From Symsagittifera roscoffensis (lineage: Eukaryota > Xenacoelomorpha > Acoela > Convolutidae), in NCBI RefSeq assembly GCF_963678635.1, contig NC_087062.1:36484052-36548051 (forward strand): 64,000 nucleotides of DNA. Reading direction: 5' to 3'. Shown in pieces: positions 1 through 11,886 of this stretch. Every line of letters starts with the position of its first letter. Positions within the stretch are counted from its first letter, which is position 1. The notes below the pieces were generated by a model. The model ran no database searches. It had not been told where the DNA came from and saw only the letters and a list, made by a program, of their open reading frames with translations. Position numbers and translations under genes: made by a program.

Positions 1-104
1 ATTACAGGAAAGTTGGAACAACTAGACAGCCCATGATCTGTTTCCGACTTCATTGAAAACAATTTCCTAGAAGATTTCAATTCATTCACTCTTTTCATTA
101 TACA

Positions 105-440
105 TTATTGGTTCGCATGTAATGGACATTTAGTTACATCAAACTTTTTCAAGTTCTCCACACTCTGAAAGTCTGTGTTCAGAGGCAAAGCGTAGCCAAG
201 TTTCTTTCCCCTCTGTATTTTCACTGTTGTTGCTTCTGTGTTCAATAACACACTCACACACAGTCCGCTCTGAGTGAGTGAGAAGCTTCTTCCTAAAATA
301 GCCGAGCTTTTACTGTTTGGATTTGGTACCAGACACACCTGTCTGTCATTGCTGAGTTCATTCAAGTTCCTCATCCTAAACGTCGCTACTACGGCTTGGT
401 TTGGTTTTAATCTAACTTTTCGATCCAGAAAAATCGGCAC
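105..440 (-). pseudogene. Protease-RT linker of copy E2 polyprotein
   Basis: This 111-codon piece is almost identical to the E1 sequence split between 21990-21742 and 21749-21405. It carries no catalytic motif. In this family the segment connects protease to the N-terminus of reverse transcriptase and resembles a beta-rich dUTPase-like or linker region, but that fold is only a guess. Bases 1-104 continue the same homology without a clean frame, and RT lies beyond the left edge. Confidence 0.75.
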
Positions 441-482
441 CTTGGCCTGGTTAATTAAGATCTTATTAAGGTGTCTTTTTTC

Positions 483-1145
483 CTACTTTCTCTCAGGATC
501 CTTGATCCTAATCAACCCGTCATTGAGATCGATCGTGACGTCAAAGTTGAGAACCAAATCCCTTCCTAAGATAAACTGATCGGATTCGTCCAAATTCTCC
601 ACTACTAGGAAGCTCATCCAAAGATGTCTTCCTCCGAGCTGCAGTGAAATGATCGGGGTTCCTCCAGTCACATAGATCGCTCCCTGATTGGCCGCTGCCA
701 ACCTGATGTTTGTCGGTATGAGATCCGACCTCTCGAAACTCATGTTGATCCAAGTTTTGACTGGAATGACACTAACCACTGCTCTCGTGTCTAGCAGTCC
801 CTTTACTGAAAGTTGTCTGCCTTGCACGTCCAGCACGTGCGCAGCCAGATCGGCCTCGCAACCTATATGCACCGCATCTTGTTCGAGCATCGCGTTGTGT
901 CCGATTCGTCTAACCTTCAGCTCCTCTTGACCAATGTATATCCGGCCAATCTGATCGTTCGCATCAGTTATGTGAGCTTTCGTGTAGATATTGATGCCAT
1001 CCACATTCATTAGGATCGGGTAAGGGCCATGGACATCGATGTAATGTCCATTCACTTTCATCAGCCTTGGACCTTCCGTTGTGAGCAGCGCTCGCAATGC
1101 CCTGGAGTCCAGTTTGGGATCTTTCTCCTTCAGGTAGTCGGCATA
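483..1145 (-). pseudogene. Retropepsin-like aspartic protease of copy E2, active site altered
   Basis: This reads on from gag in a shifted frame. It matches the E1 protease at 21957-22819 nearly residue for residue. The catalytic Asp-Thr-Gly of E1 (sequence LLDTGAVVS) is Asp-Thr-Arg here, which should kill retropepsin activity. The later hydrophobic-Gly turn (FILGRD) is kept. In Ty3/gypsy elements this enzyme matures Gag and Pol. It is followed by the linker at 440-105. The family assignment rests on the DTG context and on position between zinc knuckles and RT. Confidence 0.85.
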
Positions 1146-1159
1146 GATGTCCAGGTGGA

Positions 1160-4096
1160 CTAGTGTAATTTCGGTTGTTCACTCAAGTTCTTGACCACCT
1201 GGTGCCCTGCGACTGAGATGATGGACGTTATTTTGGTCCCCTCCTTCGTCATGCCGAAAGTCTTACCAGATATAACGTTCAGTTTTAGTCCTTGTTTCCT
1301 GGGTTCCTCTTTGTCTTCTACTTTCGTCGTTTTACCCAGAACATTAAAACTTTCCCGAAGATCTGTGCTCTCCAGCTCCGACCTTACCCATTGCTCCACT
1401 TCTTTCGTGGCTAGGTCCTGTTTGACATTCTGCAGCGCTGTCCTTGCCGCCAGGCCATAATCCACCTTGAGTGAGCTAGACGACTCTGCCTCGAGGTTCG
1501 AGGCTACCACCTCGTCAGGCAGTGTCTTTACCTTTTTGGTCGTGAAGGTGGTCGGTGTCGTCTCCTTCCTCCGAGATTCAGCCTCGTTCATCAGACGTGC
1601 TCGACTGGCCTTGACACCCGAAAGCGCCTCTTCGTGGCGGGGATGTTTCGCGTCCGCTACTGCATCCCAAAATTGAGTACAATCCGACTTGAAGTGTCCC
1701 TCCAAATTACAGAAGAAACACCTCGGACCATATTTCATGATGAGCCCTCTGACGTACTCTTCATGATCCTCGTCGGTCGCGTCGACGTCCTCGAGAAAGT
1801 AGCCTATCGCCTTCATGTTCTGTTTGTATGCAGAACACGCGGAAACGTGATGATCCATCGAACCACAATTCGCACACGACCTCCTTTTATCCATGTCATC
1901 GCGAGGCTTGTTCCAACTGGAATTCGCACTAGTGTTTGTCCCGCTATAGTTGCCATAATTGCTGTAACGGTTTTGCGCCCTCGGTTTTATGAGTAGATAC
2001 TCGCGTGACTTCATACGTAAATCGTCGGGCGTGGGTACCTGGTCAAGCGACAGGGTGAAGTGTGTGGCCAACATCGTCTTCAACTCCTCACTCCTTATTC
2101 CGTCCATGAACTTCGAAGCAATGGCCAAGTTTCGCTCGGATATTCTCTCATCTGGGTTGCTTCTCCTCCTAAGCAATTCAAGTTCGTCCAAAAATTTATC
2201 TATGGATTCGTCATCTCTTTGACGCCTCTTTTCGAACTTCACCATAGCCTGGTGCCCTTGTACTCCAGAGCCGAAACGATTCAGCAGGATGTCGAATATC
2301 TTACGAGCGCTGTCTCTCTCATTGGCTCTTTTCGCCATTACACAGCTTAGTGCAGTACCCTCCAGGTTGCTCGTTAGCGCGCTGCACTCTTGTTTCTTGG
2401 AGAGATTCTCTTCCTCAAAGTGTAACTTCATCACCTCTATCCAAGTATCAATGCAGCCGTCTGACTCGTCTTTATATGACTTCGGCTTTTTCAGTGTCCT
2501 TCTTGACCTCTCTCCTCTCTCGGTTGATTTCGAGAGCTTGGTGATGAATGTTTCGAGAGATCTGTTCAGAGGCTCAAACATCGAGGCATACATCGTTGTG
2601 TCCTGTGAGACTGTAGTCCGATCTGGTACTGAACTGACTTGTGGCACGGTTGGCAACCTTGTCTCCGGGATAGCATCTGCCTCCGGCGGGACTGGATTCG
2701 TCCAGCCAGGCCTCGACGGGGCTGCCCTTGGCCGCTCCTTGTTTCTAGGTTCGTAGTTCGTTCTCGAGCCTTGCTGGGCTCTGGCATTGCTGCCCGTACC
2801 ATCTCCATCATTCGCATGGCGTGAGCGTTCCCTTGGGTTGGAACGCTCCTGCTAATCGCTCCCATTCAGGATCGCGTCAAGCTTCCGCATCATTAAGTCA
2901 GACTTTGCATCTAACCTTTTCTCCAGGCTAGTCATCGTGTAGGCGTAGGTACTATCATGATCGTTCAACAATCGTTCGATCTCCCTGGTCATCCTAGCCT
3001 CTCTTTCGTATGACTCCTTGTTTGCCTGTGCCAGGCTCTCCGCCAGGCATTGATCGGTGTTGCGAATCAACTGAGCCTGATCAACCCTCGCCTGCGACTT
3101 CACGTGCGTTAGTTCGTCTCTCAGATTCTCTTGACCTTTGTGAGCTCTCTCATCAACCTGATCTATTCTTTTGGCCATGTCCCGTCTCAGTTCATCTAGA
3201 CCATTCATTACGCCAGCGAACATGTCACTTATGTCGCCAGTGGCCCCAAATGACGGGGTTAGTCCCAGAGAAGGTGAGGTCAACTGCGGCTGCAGCCAGG
3301 TGCTTGATGACGCACCGCCTTTTTGCTTGCTCATCGATGTCATTAATCTATCGAAGGTTGATGACGCTCCCATCGTTATCCCATCTGACATGGGCCTGGT
3401 CGGCGAGGCTGACGACGCCTTCCTGCTCATATCATTCCTTGGGCACGGTGTGAAGTTCAAATCCGGATGGGCTATCTCCGGGTAGTCATAACTGGAAGTT
3501 AAACCTACAGTTGGTAGTGACGCCATGCGCTCGTCGTACAAAGACTTCCAACTCTACTTGGCCTTCGAACCCGGTTGTTCTTCACTCGGACTTATACTCG
3601 ACATCATCGCGTTGTTGCTCTGCTTGGCCAAAGATGAGTGGGTACTAGCCGAATGTGAGTATTTTCCCCTCCACCTGTGACTCTTGGTCTCCGATTTGGA
3701 CATGCCCTTGAATAACACTTCCTCTCGCGGCTCGACCTCGGAACGCTCCGAGGTCTCCTCCGTCCTCTCGACTTCCTCCCGCTCGAGATCCTCGCTGGGC
3801 TCAAAGTCGGGTCGAATGAGCGTCTGTTCTCCCTCGTCAAAGGGGTCCACAAGCGTTTCGCTCGCGCATCCGGCTTCGGCGCTCCGCCTTTGATCGCCAT
3901 CGAGGTTTTTCTCGCTCCTCAATCTCATTTCGCTCACTGAAAGATCAGGTTGACCTTTAGTCGATTCGTTTTCGGCAAACACGTCGGAGGCGCTGCTAAT
4001 CGAGGACTGGCTACGCCTAGTTTTAAATTTTCGCGTGCTGCCCTTACTCAGCCTGGGAATCCTAGTAGTCAATCCTAACGAGTCCCTGCGCTGCAT
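1160..4096 (-). pseudogene. Gag polyprotein of copy E2, two in-frame TAG stops
   Basis: One reading frame stays open from the ATG at 4096 to 1160 except for TAG at 3554-3556 and 2852-2854. The first third is acidic and Ser/Glu-rich. The middle (about 3200-2860) looks like a heptad coiled coil. From 2656 comes the capsid-like helical region, followed by two CCHC zinc knuckles, both Cx2Cx4Hx4C, which would bind packaged RNA. The frame ends at 1160 because of a one-base deletion relative to E1, where the frame continues into the protease. At the second TAG copy E1 has an arginine codon, so that stop is probably a mutation. The ATG at 4096 is the first in the frame. Retroelement Gag is near certain; the exact clade is not. 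Confidence 0.88.
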
Positions 4097-4576
4097 GCTT
4101 TGTTACAAAAACAATTTTCGTATGATTTAATGGCGACGCACACGTACCGCAAACAAATTCAAGTTAAATTACTTAACGCTGCCTCCTCGATCTCGTAAGT
4201 ATCAAGAGTGTCTCTTAGGTGTCTCAATGACAATCTTAGTGACTCAGCTAGAGTTACACACACACACACAGGGCCTGCTCAGTATTGATATAATGCTAAC
4301 TCAACCCTGTCGTATATTATAACAGTATCACAAAATTTTCACAAGATATAATCAACACACCAAACACAATAGATAATCAGATAAGAATATTCTACAGGTG
4401 ACAGCGACCTTTTGTCAGTATCAATTTATCGCCACACAATTTATCAAGTCACTGCTTTGTTAAAATTAAACAATCTTTGATAAAAAGCAGTGATGACTCA
4501 GAAACAGATCAATAAATTTTAGTCTTAAAGAAAAAGACTTCCCCCAATGGGAACGATCCGAAAGAACTAAGCCCAG

Positions 4577-4872
4577 GACACAGTCTTCTCAAGTGGGTGT
4601 GTATTTGCCTAATACACCCACCGAGGTCTTCTTTTAGGTGCCCTGCGATTGCCCGAGCTGTCCTATTAAGTGGCTCAAGGCAACCTCTGATCGAAAATTT
4701 CTAAAGTCTCTGAAAAAGCTCTCCCACACCCGGACTGCTTCAAGTGCACGAGAGTAGGGAACAACTTTTCTTCTCAAGTGAGTGTGTATTTGCCTAATAC
4801 ACTCACCGAGGTATTCCTTTATTTGTTCCCGGATTGCCCGAACTTTCCTATTAAGTAGCTCAAGGCAACCAC
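4577..4872. repeat. Direct duplication of a hairpin-bearing unit of about 110 bp
   Basis: Unit 1 (about 4577-4684) and unit 2 (about 4757-4872) share a stem-loop and a tail reading TCCTATTAAGT then CTCAAGGCAACC. Stem 1 is GTGGGTGT (4593-4600) with ACACCCAC (4614-4621). Stem 2 is GTGAGTGT (4778-4785) with ACACTCAC (4799-4806). The single difference in each arm is complementary, so both stems pair perfectly over 8 bp with the same loop. Confidence 0.85.
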
Positions 4873-5107
4873 ACAACCAAAATCACAATCAAAAAAAAAT
4901 TTTTGTTCGGGTACTTCTGATACACCCGATCTAGAATCCAAAGTTGATCACGAATTTCCGGGTCAAAATGGGCTCTTATGATCCTAATAAGCACGCCTAA
5001 TATTCTAATATGATTTTGATTAAATGGATATTTTCCGGTTTCCCAAATTGCCACAGAAGGTTTCCTCAAGTTTCTAACAAGGAAGGTTGTTTAGAAGGTT
5101 TAAGACA

Positions 5108-5556
5108 CTCCGGAGGGTGACTTCGGAGGCTTGTTAAGACACTTAGCCTACTTCGGAGGGTACCTTAAGCACCCGAGTTACCTCGGAGGGTCCCCTTAAA
5201 TTTACTAAGGAGGGTCAATAAGATGCTTAATATGCTCCGGAGGGTTACTTCGGAGGGTACCTCAAAAATTTTCAAATTTCTGAGTCTCACTCAGAAGGGC
5301 CTTCAATTAACTTCAGGAAGCGTCAAAACAAGCTAAATTCTCTATGGGGGGCTGTCTTAACCTCTTTGGATAACCTCGTGGAAATTTTCCACTAAGGAGG
5401 GTTGCTAAGGGCCAAAAATCAAGAAAAAAGGTTATGTTACCGCAATAAAGTCTCCAAAAGCGGTCTACCTGACTTAAAACTAGGTTGGCTGACACGGTCA
5501 ACCTTCCCAGTTGGATAAAAGGTGTTTTGACAAAATTTTCTGCCGCTCGGAGGGTT
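5108..5556. repeat. GGAGGGT motif cluster
   Basis: At least eight exact GGAGGGT copies occur near 5112, 5155, 5185, 5209, 5239, 5252, 5396 and 5549, mostly preceded by TCC or TTC. More copies lie at about 6990, 7061 and 7648. The reverse form ACCCTCC recurs at about 5572, 6568, 6931, 7905 and 8272. Spacing is irregular, so this is not a simple tandem satellite. Confidence 0.7.
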
Positions 5557-7689
5557 ACCTGTAATTTGGACCCTCCGAACCAACAAATTCTAAAAGGTTT
5601 TTCTTTTCCGAGATTATCAACCCAAAAACGGTTGCGGTCCGAAGAAAAGTGGTCCAAAACGTCGACTTATGGTACCAAAATTATCCCGATCGGATGACTA
5701 GTCTTTGAGAAATTGCCAAAAACGTGTTTGTCCAAATGGCCTTTTTTCACCACCTATATAGGTTCTGAGAAACTTTTTCCGCAATTCCTATCGAAAGTGC
5801 CTAAAAATAATTGAAACGAGCGTAGCAGCCCTGTACGACACTGGGATAGGGCAAAAAATTGGATCAAAATTGGTTTGGAGACAAAAATTTGGCCAATGAC
5901 AATTAAGTCGTTAGCTCTATCTACGGAGCTAATCGGAAGGTTACTCACGAATTTTTCTGGCAGCCGAGCACGTTATGCAAGCACGCTCCTAACACAAAAA
6001 ATTTTATTGCTCTAACTCTAAAAACTCAAAAACTCGATCCCCAAAACAGATTGACAAAATTCAGAAAATTATCGAAATTTTGACCGAAAAATTCTGGTTT
6101 TATCCAACTTTCACTGAGTCTTTTCTCACGCGGTTTCTGTAGTTAGGGGGATCGAATTACGTAGCTACTCCCTATATAAAAGCTTTTTGCTGTTCGGAAA
6201 AGCTCGGATATCCAAAAATTTGGGGGTCTACAGTTTGATCGAAAATCGATAATTTTCGACAAAATTGGGTGTTACTTGGGTCTAATTAGGAGATAAGTAA
6301 AATGTAATTAGGATAATAACCTATTAGTAGTCGTTAATGAATAGTACTATACCCTCTTTTGCACCAAAATACCCGAATTAAGACCCTTAACTCGGAAATT
6401 TGTAATCGATGTAGGGTACAATCGGACCGCGCCAATCGTGCCCCCCACCACTTAAGTTTTAATGAAATAGTACCCGAACGATACTAAAAATGTTTCAACG
6501 ATACCCAACAGTCGTTGCGGATGTTGTTCTTGATGCCCCTGTTGAGTGTGGAACACGTTGATCAGCTTGCCACTCTACCCTCCGGTCACCGGCAAAATCA
6601 CCATTAACGTGCTTAAACACTCAAATTACACTCGAGGAAGGGTATCCAACCCTTCACCAAAACAAACATAAATCAATCTGAAACAACAACAAATAGGAAG
6701 GTCAGATCACATCTCGTCCGGAAATAATATATAAACTGTCACTTTACATTTTTTACTGTTTTTGGTCTTTTTTGGGTTTTTTTACTGTTTTTTGTACTTT
6801 TTGTTTTCAAATTAATTTGTTTTTGGCTTTTTGTTGGTTATACACTATTTTTGTTTGGTTTTACGCTTTCTCTTTAATTGGTTTTGGTCCCGGGACCTTG
6901 GGACAAGCGGGCTCATGACTTCCCACCTAACCCTCCGGCCCCCGGAATTTTCATTGTTAACTAAGTTAAAAAGCTAAATAGTACTGGACGGAGGGTACGC
7001 ACCTTCCCCCCAGTACAATAACGGTCATTAAGGCCTCTAACTCGGGCATACGCCCGGAGCGGAGGGTTCGTCGCTGAAACGCTTGCTGATCATGATGGTC
7101 TTATGCTTTTGACAGGCCTGTAACATTCGCCCAAATACTACACAGCGACGGAGCGTAGAAAAAGTACCTATTAACGACTGGCAGGCGTCAGTTACCTTAA
7201 TCCTACTCGTTTTTCACCGTCTCGACCTTGCCAGTTGATTTTCTGGTCTGTTTAGGGCTAAGTAAAAAGTTACTATTTTAGGCCATCAGTCAAACGACTT
7301 TTGATCAGCTTTCGTTTACATGCGAACACAACCACATAGCTGAGTCTCGGATCCTCAGACTACGTGATTGTCATTAAAAACACGGCTCGAACAACCTATT
7401 TTAATATGTTTTTGTGTGACAGTTCTATATTAAATCCATTGGAGATGGATTGACCCTTTCTCTTTCTAGCTACTCATATTCTAAAATGTCAAGTTCACCG
7501 GTATTAATTTTAAGGTTCACGACATCCAAGTAGCTATACAGTCAGTTTTATACAGTCCCTTCACATAAGACAGTGTCTGGGGGACCAAGCCTCCGCTCCC
7601 GTAATATTCCTGCGATAACGCTCTTATCTCTTTCAATTTGTGTCCCGGGAGGGTTCCGTGGAATATTCCTTCCCCACTGAAGCTTCCTT

Positions 7690-8430
7690 CTCCACTAATA
7701 TCCGCTGATAAGGGTCTTATCGTGCGTTGCTGCCACGATAAGAAGCTTCGTATTTTCCGTCTCTTGTACGACTGTTTTTCACAATATTTGGCGTTGCTCT
7801 GATTTTCTCAGCCCCTTTGGTCAAAATGGCCGTTTTTCGTATTTCTGAGAAATATCAACTTGAAAATCGAAATTTTAAAAATAGAAAATTTCAGAATACT
7901 TCGACCCTCCTTTCAAGCACTTTTTTGCTGTTAAGGCCTTTTCTCTCTGATTCCTGCTTCGTCGGAAGGTTGTGCTGTGCCAATCTGGCAGAATGGCACA
8001 CCAATTCGTGGCATGGGGGGGTACTGCTCTTTTCTTCTTCCACCAATTGAAGCCTCCTTTCCACCAATCATCTCCAATTAGCTGTCTTATCTTGCGCGAT
8101 CGGCACGATAAGAAGATTCGTTTCTTCTATCGTTCTCGTACGAGTGCTTTTCACTATTTTAGCTGTTTTCTGTTTTTTGTCACTTTTTGGCTCAAAATGG
8201 CCGTTTTTACGTTTCTGAGAAATGTGACGTCACAAATCGAAATTTTGAAAATCAAAATTCCAGAATTTATTGACCCTCCTTCGCAACAGTTTTTATCGCT
8301 AAGGCCTTTATTTCTTTTCTCGTGTCGTGCAGGAAGGTTACGCGGTACCAATCTGGCAGAATGGCATATACTCCCCGGACAGTCTCCATCAATGTACCCA
8401 TTGATCGCATAACACCGGGTTATCGTCAAG
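7690..8430. repeat. Two tandem units of about 370 bp, each opening with a palindrome
   Basis: Unit 1 starts about 7690 and unit 2 about 8065. Shared landmarks in the same order are a CTTATC...GATAAG palindrome (7716-7742 in unit 1, perfect 9-bp arms; one mismatch in unit 2), a TCAAAATGGCCGTTTTT block (7821 and 8195), an AAATCGAAATTTT block, GACCCTCCTT, TAAGGCCTTT, GGAAGGTT and CAATCTGGCAGAATGGCA. The units are clearly diverged. Confidence 0.85.
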
Positions 8431-8867
8431 TAGTGTTCCAATTCTCTATAATCAACCTTACAAATCGCATTAGAAAATGAAATTTATCTAATCCACCTCA
8501 ACTTACTGTGTGTCATAAATGGCATCATACTACATCTCACTGCCTTTCAACATTATCCCAAAATTTGCACCACGAGGAGTGTCCTATATAAAGTTTCTTT
8601 TCTGTCTACTTACGTCATCTCGCCATAAAATTTCTTGTTTAAAATTTGGGATGTGGCACGGCCACGCACCCGTTAAAATTAACCTAATGTATCTTACCAA
8701 GTATAATCAGTTATTTATGCTGTCGTCCTGAATATTAAAACTAAGAAATACTGTGGCTAGTAAAGGTAATGAGGTACTCAACCTCTTCGAGCGAGCGTAC
8801 CCAAACCTACCAGATCGCCACACAACGGCCGTCTCCTGCTCACTTGTGCCCGCGTTAGCTGCTAATC

Positions 8868-9017
8868 ATCTCACCGCCAGCATGGCACTAATCACCACGA
8901 TTGACACTTGTTAATTTTGGTCGGGCAACCCCGTGGAGTACAATCTCACCGCCAGCATGGCACTAACCACCACGATTGACACTTGTTGATTTTGGTCGGA
9001 CAACCCCGTGGAGTACA
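8868..9017. repeat. 75-bp tandem duplication at the end of the second coding region
   Basis: Copies 8868-8942 and 8943-9017 differ at only a few positions. The period is 75 bp, exactly 25 codons, so the duplication keeps the minus-strand reading frame that comes from the preceding coding segment (9193 to 8963). Both copies carry a stop at the same place in that frame. Confidence 0.88.
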
Positions 9018-9549
9018 ACTCCTCCACGTCCTACACTAATCCCGCGTTTGGGGTACCATAACGTCTGCGCCAGACAGTGACAAGGATACTCCCCATGGGT
9101 CATCAATATGTTCCTTCGGGTCCAATACCCTGAAGCTCCCAGCAACGGTTCCACTTCCATCATAATCCTGTGTAGATCGTCCTTCTCATCCATGGTGGGG
9201 AATTCGGTGGGTAACGCTCCGCTCGTAATTTCTTCTGGAATTCACTCACATTACCCTCACTCAACCTCATGAATTCTTCATCCATCACGTCCTGCAACTC
9301 TCCTTCATATCTCTTCGGGACGGCCCGAATGATCTTTGTCAGCAAATCATATGACCTTTCCGACATCCTGGCCAACCTCACACACTTTGGCACAGAGAAG
9401 AGTTGGTCGACCAACACCTGCTGTGTCTTAGCGTCCATCACCACCATGTGCGTAGGATACCTACTGTTGCAATATAGTGCAGAGCTCGAACCCACCAGAT
9501 ATTTCAAACCAGTATGTTTATGATGGGCCTCACTGTGCTTCAAATTCAT
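8963..9549 (-). pseudogene. C-terminal end of the second coding region
   Basis: Open pieces 9549-9160 (129 codons) and 9193-8963 (76 codons) overlap across a frameshift. The first is a helix-rich segment, and the second ends inside the 75-bp tandem duplication (8868-9017). Nothing coding-like is seen below 8868, so this is taken as the 3' end of the element's coding part. No family is recognised. Confidence 0.45.
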
Positions 9550-10282
9550 CTCGTTCTCCAGAGCCTCTCGCCAACCTCCAATTTGTTGCTCAGTCTGCAG
9601 CGCTCCAGGGAAATCCCAAGGCAGTGATCAAGTTCACTTCTGTTACTCCATGACAGTCCGCAATCAACTACCTTCCAATCTTGTCCGACATGCTCAATCT
9701 CCCATACAATTGAGCCAGCTGGCGATGCTGCTCACTCAGCGTATTCAGGCAGTGCCCTGAGTCGCACACGTGACCGTTCATTCCACTACTGTGGGCTAGA
9801 CAGGTGCCCAGTCTCATTCAATCACCGGAGCAATTTCCCTCGGATGGTTCCATGGATGGGTTGCTCTTCTGCTTCGTTATCTTCAGGGCCAGCAGATGGT
9901 GTATCATGGCCAAATCGTGTAGACTCGGGTCATCATCCAAGTCCAATGTCCCAGATTAAACCGGCGTTTGGAAGTGGACACCAAGAAGGCTTCATGAGCT
10001 CCCACATGGTTACTAAGCTGGTTTTCAAGGGACCGTCCCAAGAACCACAAACAAAACTCACTTGCCCCTTTAGCTCGGGAACCGAGGGTTCAACCACTCG
10101 TTCCTCCAAGATGATTCCCAACTTGGGCTGTTCCATCATCAACATGCCAGTTTCTTTGACTCACTCGACCCAGAAGTCAAGTACCACAACTTGCTCATAG
10201 TCAAAATGTGCTTCCCTGGCTTCCTCGTTCACGAAGGGATTATACGCCATCCCTGGTATACCAGACAAATATTGGAATGACT

Positions 10283-11648
10283 TCAACTTCCCCAGTGTTG
10301 CATAGTCTTCTGTCCCCTGACTGCTTCCATTAACTCCCGGCTCACTTTCAACTCTTTGTTGGAATATCTTTTCACTTCTTCCAACCTGCGATAGCTTTCC
10401 ATGTCGTTCGATTCCTTATTTGGTATGGGCAGCGGTATGTCCTGATATAGTTCCTGGAGTGCCCTCAAAAAGCTTCGTTCAGGATCAACTCCCCCTTGCC
10501 GAATGGTTTTTATGCATTCTTCCAATGCAGGAGTGGGGATACGATCCACCACGAACCTCACAAAGCAAAGGGCATCTTTACGCTTAGCCCAGCCTGCGCC
10601 GAATCGTCTCTAGATATCAATACTTGCAGGGCTTCCATCAATTTCAAATAATGTTCCTTTGATTTCGAGTGGTTGCTGGCTTCATACTCCGCTTTCTTGA
10701 TTCCCATCAAACACCAGGCTAGTCGCATCTGCAAGTCAGTTCTTGCACAGGGATAAGCCATGTATGCTGCCACCGTCGCAGGTGCATGCATCGTCTCGTC
10801 AAAGTATCTTTGGAGGGCCGCCCTCCAAGAGATTTCTAGCAGTTTTTCCAACCCGATTTCATTTTCCTCCGAGGACAACACCGTGCCGTATTCTTTCCGA
10901 CTCAAGTTAGAGTTCTCCGTCAGCTCCTTCAGATACTCTTGCATGGCTTGCTTCTGGTCTCAGGCCATCAGGTGCACTCTCGCGGAATTCTTTGCCATAA
11001 GCATCTCTACGTAACCCCCTGCTGGATCTCTCATGTGGACTGAGTCTGGCACTGTGATCCGACTATACTCGGTCACGTCGAATTGTCCCTCCAGCTTCAT
11101 TCGGGCCATGTTGGTTCGCGAGAGCTTGTAATCATCAAGTCCTCCAGATCCACACTGACTGATGACCTCCATTTCTAGCTTAGTATCCGCCAAAGTCCGT
11201 GCATTTTTATTCGATCTTGTTGACGATGTGGTCAGCCCTGCCAATAGCATCGGGGGTATCAGGTTCTCTTTTTCTCCCACGGCCAGCGTCGCACCATCTC
11301 CTTCTCCACTCTCACTTGGCCGAGCTGCTCTTGCCAACGAGGCCACCACTGCACTGTCTTTTGTTTTCACCACTTTTTGATTCACGGTCTTGCTTCCTGT
11401 CTTCCCTTTCAACCGCTCAGCAGTATCTTGGCTCGCCTGACGGGTAATTTTATCGTGATCTGCTGATCATCGACACTGTCCTCTGTGACTGACTCGGTCA
11501 GAACATCAGACTCTACGGAGCTCATTAGTTTCTCTAGAACCTCGCGCATGATGGGTTGGCTTAATCCCACCTTCATTACGGACTGCGTCCCGTATCTGCG
11601 TATCATGTCCCATGTCCTTTCCATGAAAGTTACTCGGTTCCAGGTCAC
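10283..11648 (-). pseudogene. Unrecognised segment of the second coding region in four frames
   Basis: Open pieces 11648-11409, 11412-10960, 10944-10558 and 10561-10283 follow one another with small overlaps or gaps, which is typical of a coding sequence that has picked up indels. The content is hydrophilic and helical. A Lys/Thr-rich, low-complexity stretch lies around 11400-11300. No family is recognised. Between 10283 and 9549 the reading is broken more often and no clear protein can be followed, apart from a 70-codon piece at 9933-10145. Confidence 0.45.
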
Positions 11649-11886
11649 TCCAGCCTTATGTTCAAGTTCACTCTGGTATCTCTACCACTCCTCTTCAGGT
11701 AATGGGCTCAGGAATGATACCCTCATCGCCTCGTCAATTCTTTTTCTCCTTGGTGATTCAGGGAGCAGTTTCGGTATGTCCCTATTCCAGTAAGCCATTG
11801 CCATGCCCTTTGAATCCACTGAACGACAATGGTTTCATCAGCAATAGACTTCCATCGACGTCCCCGTCGTCGTCTTCACTGAACTG

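Larger units (their letters stand above)
1..4096 (-). mobile_element. Large Ty3/gypsy-like element, copy E2 (front half only)
   Basis: Minus-strand order is gag (4096 to 1160), protease (about 1145 to 483) and the stretch leading into reverse transcriptase (440 to 105), where the window edge cuts it. Every part has a close counterpart in copy E1 at 21405-24978, so these are two members of one family. E2 is degenerate: two in-frame TAG codons in gag, a one-base deletion that ends gag early, and a changed protease active site. Confidence 0.9.
4097..8867. other. LTR/UTR-like non-coding block between copies E1 and E2
   Basis: No gene is visible in about 4.8 kb. The block sits after the last E1 coding segment and before the E2 gag, which is where a shared LTR plus untranslated leader would lie. 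It contains a duplicated hairpin (4577-4872), a GGAGGGT motif array (5108-5556 and scattered later), a CA run (4256-4270), and a 370-bp tandem repeat with palindromes (7690-8430). The part 7111-7640 has a diverged relative at 36913-37480. LTR ends, primer-binding site and polypurine tract could not be placed. Confidence 0.55.

Noticed and set aside
4577-4872. CRISPR-like array
   Set aside because: Only two diverged units with no spacers of constant size, in a eukaryotic retroelement context.
9844-10200. Plus-strand 118-codon frame inside the second coding region
   Set aside because: It lies opposite minus-strand coding pieces and has no motif; it is a shadow of the GC-richer coding strand.
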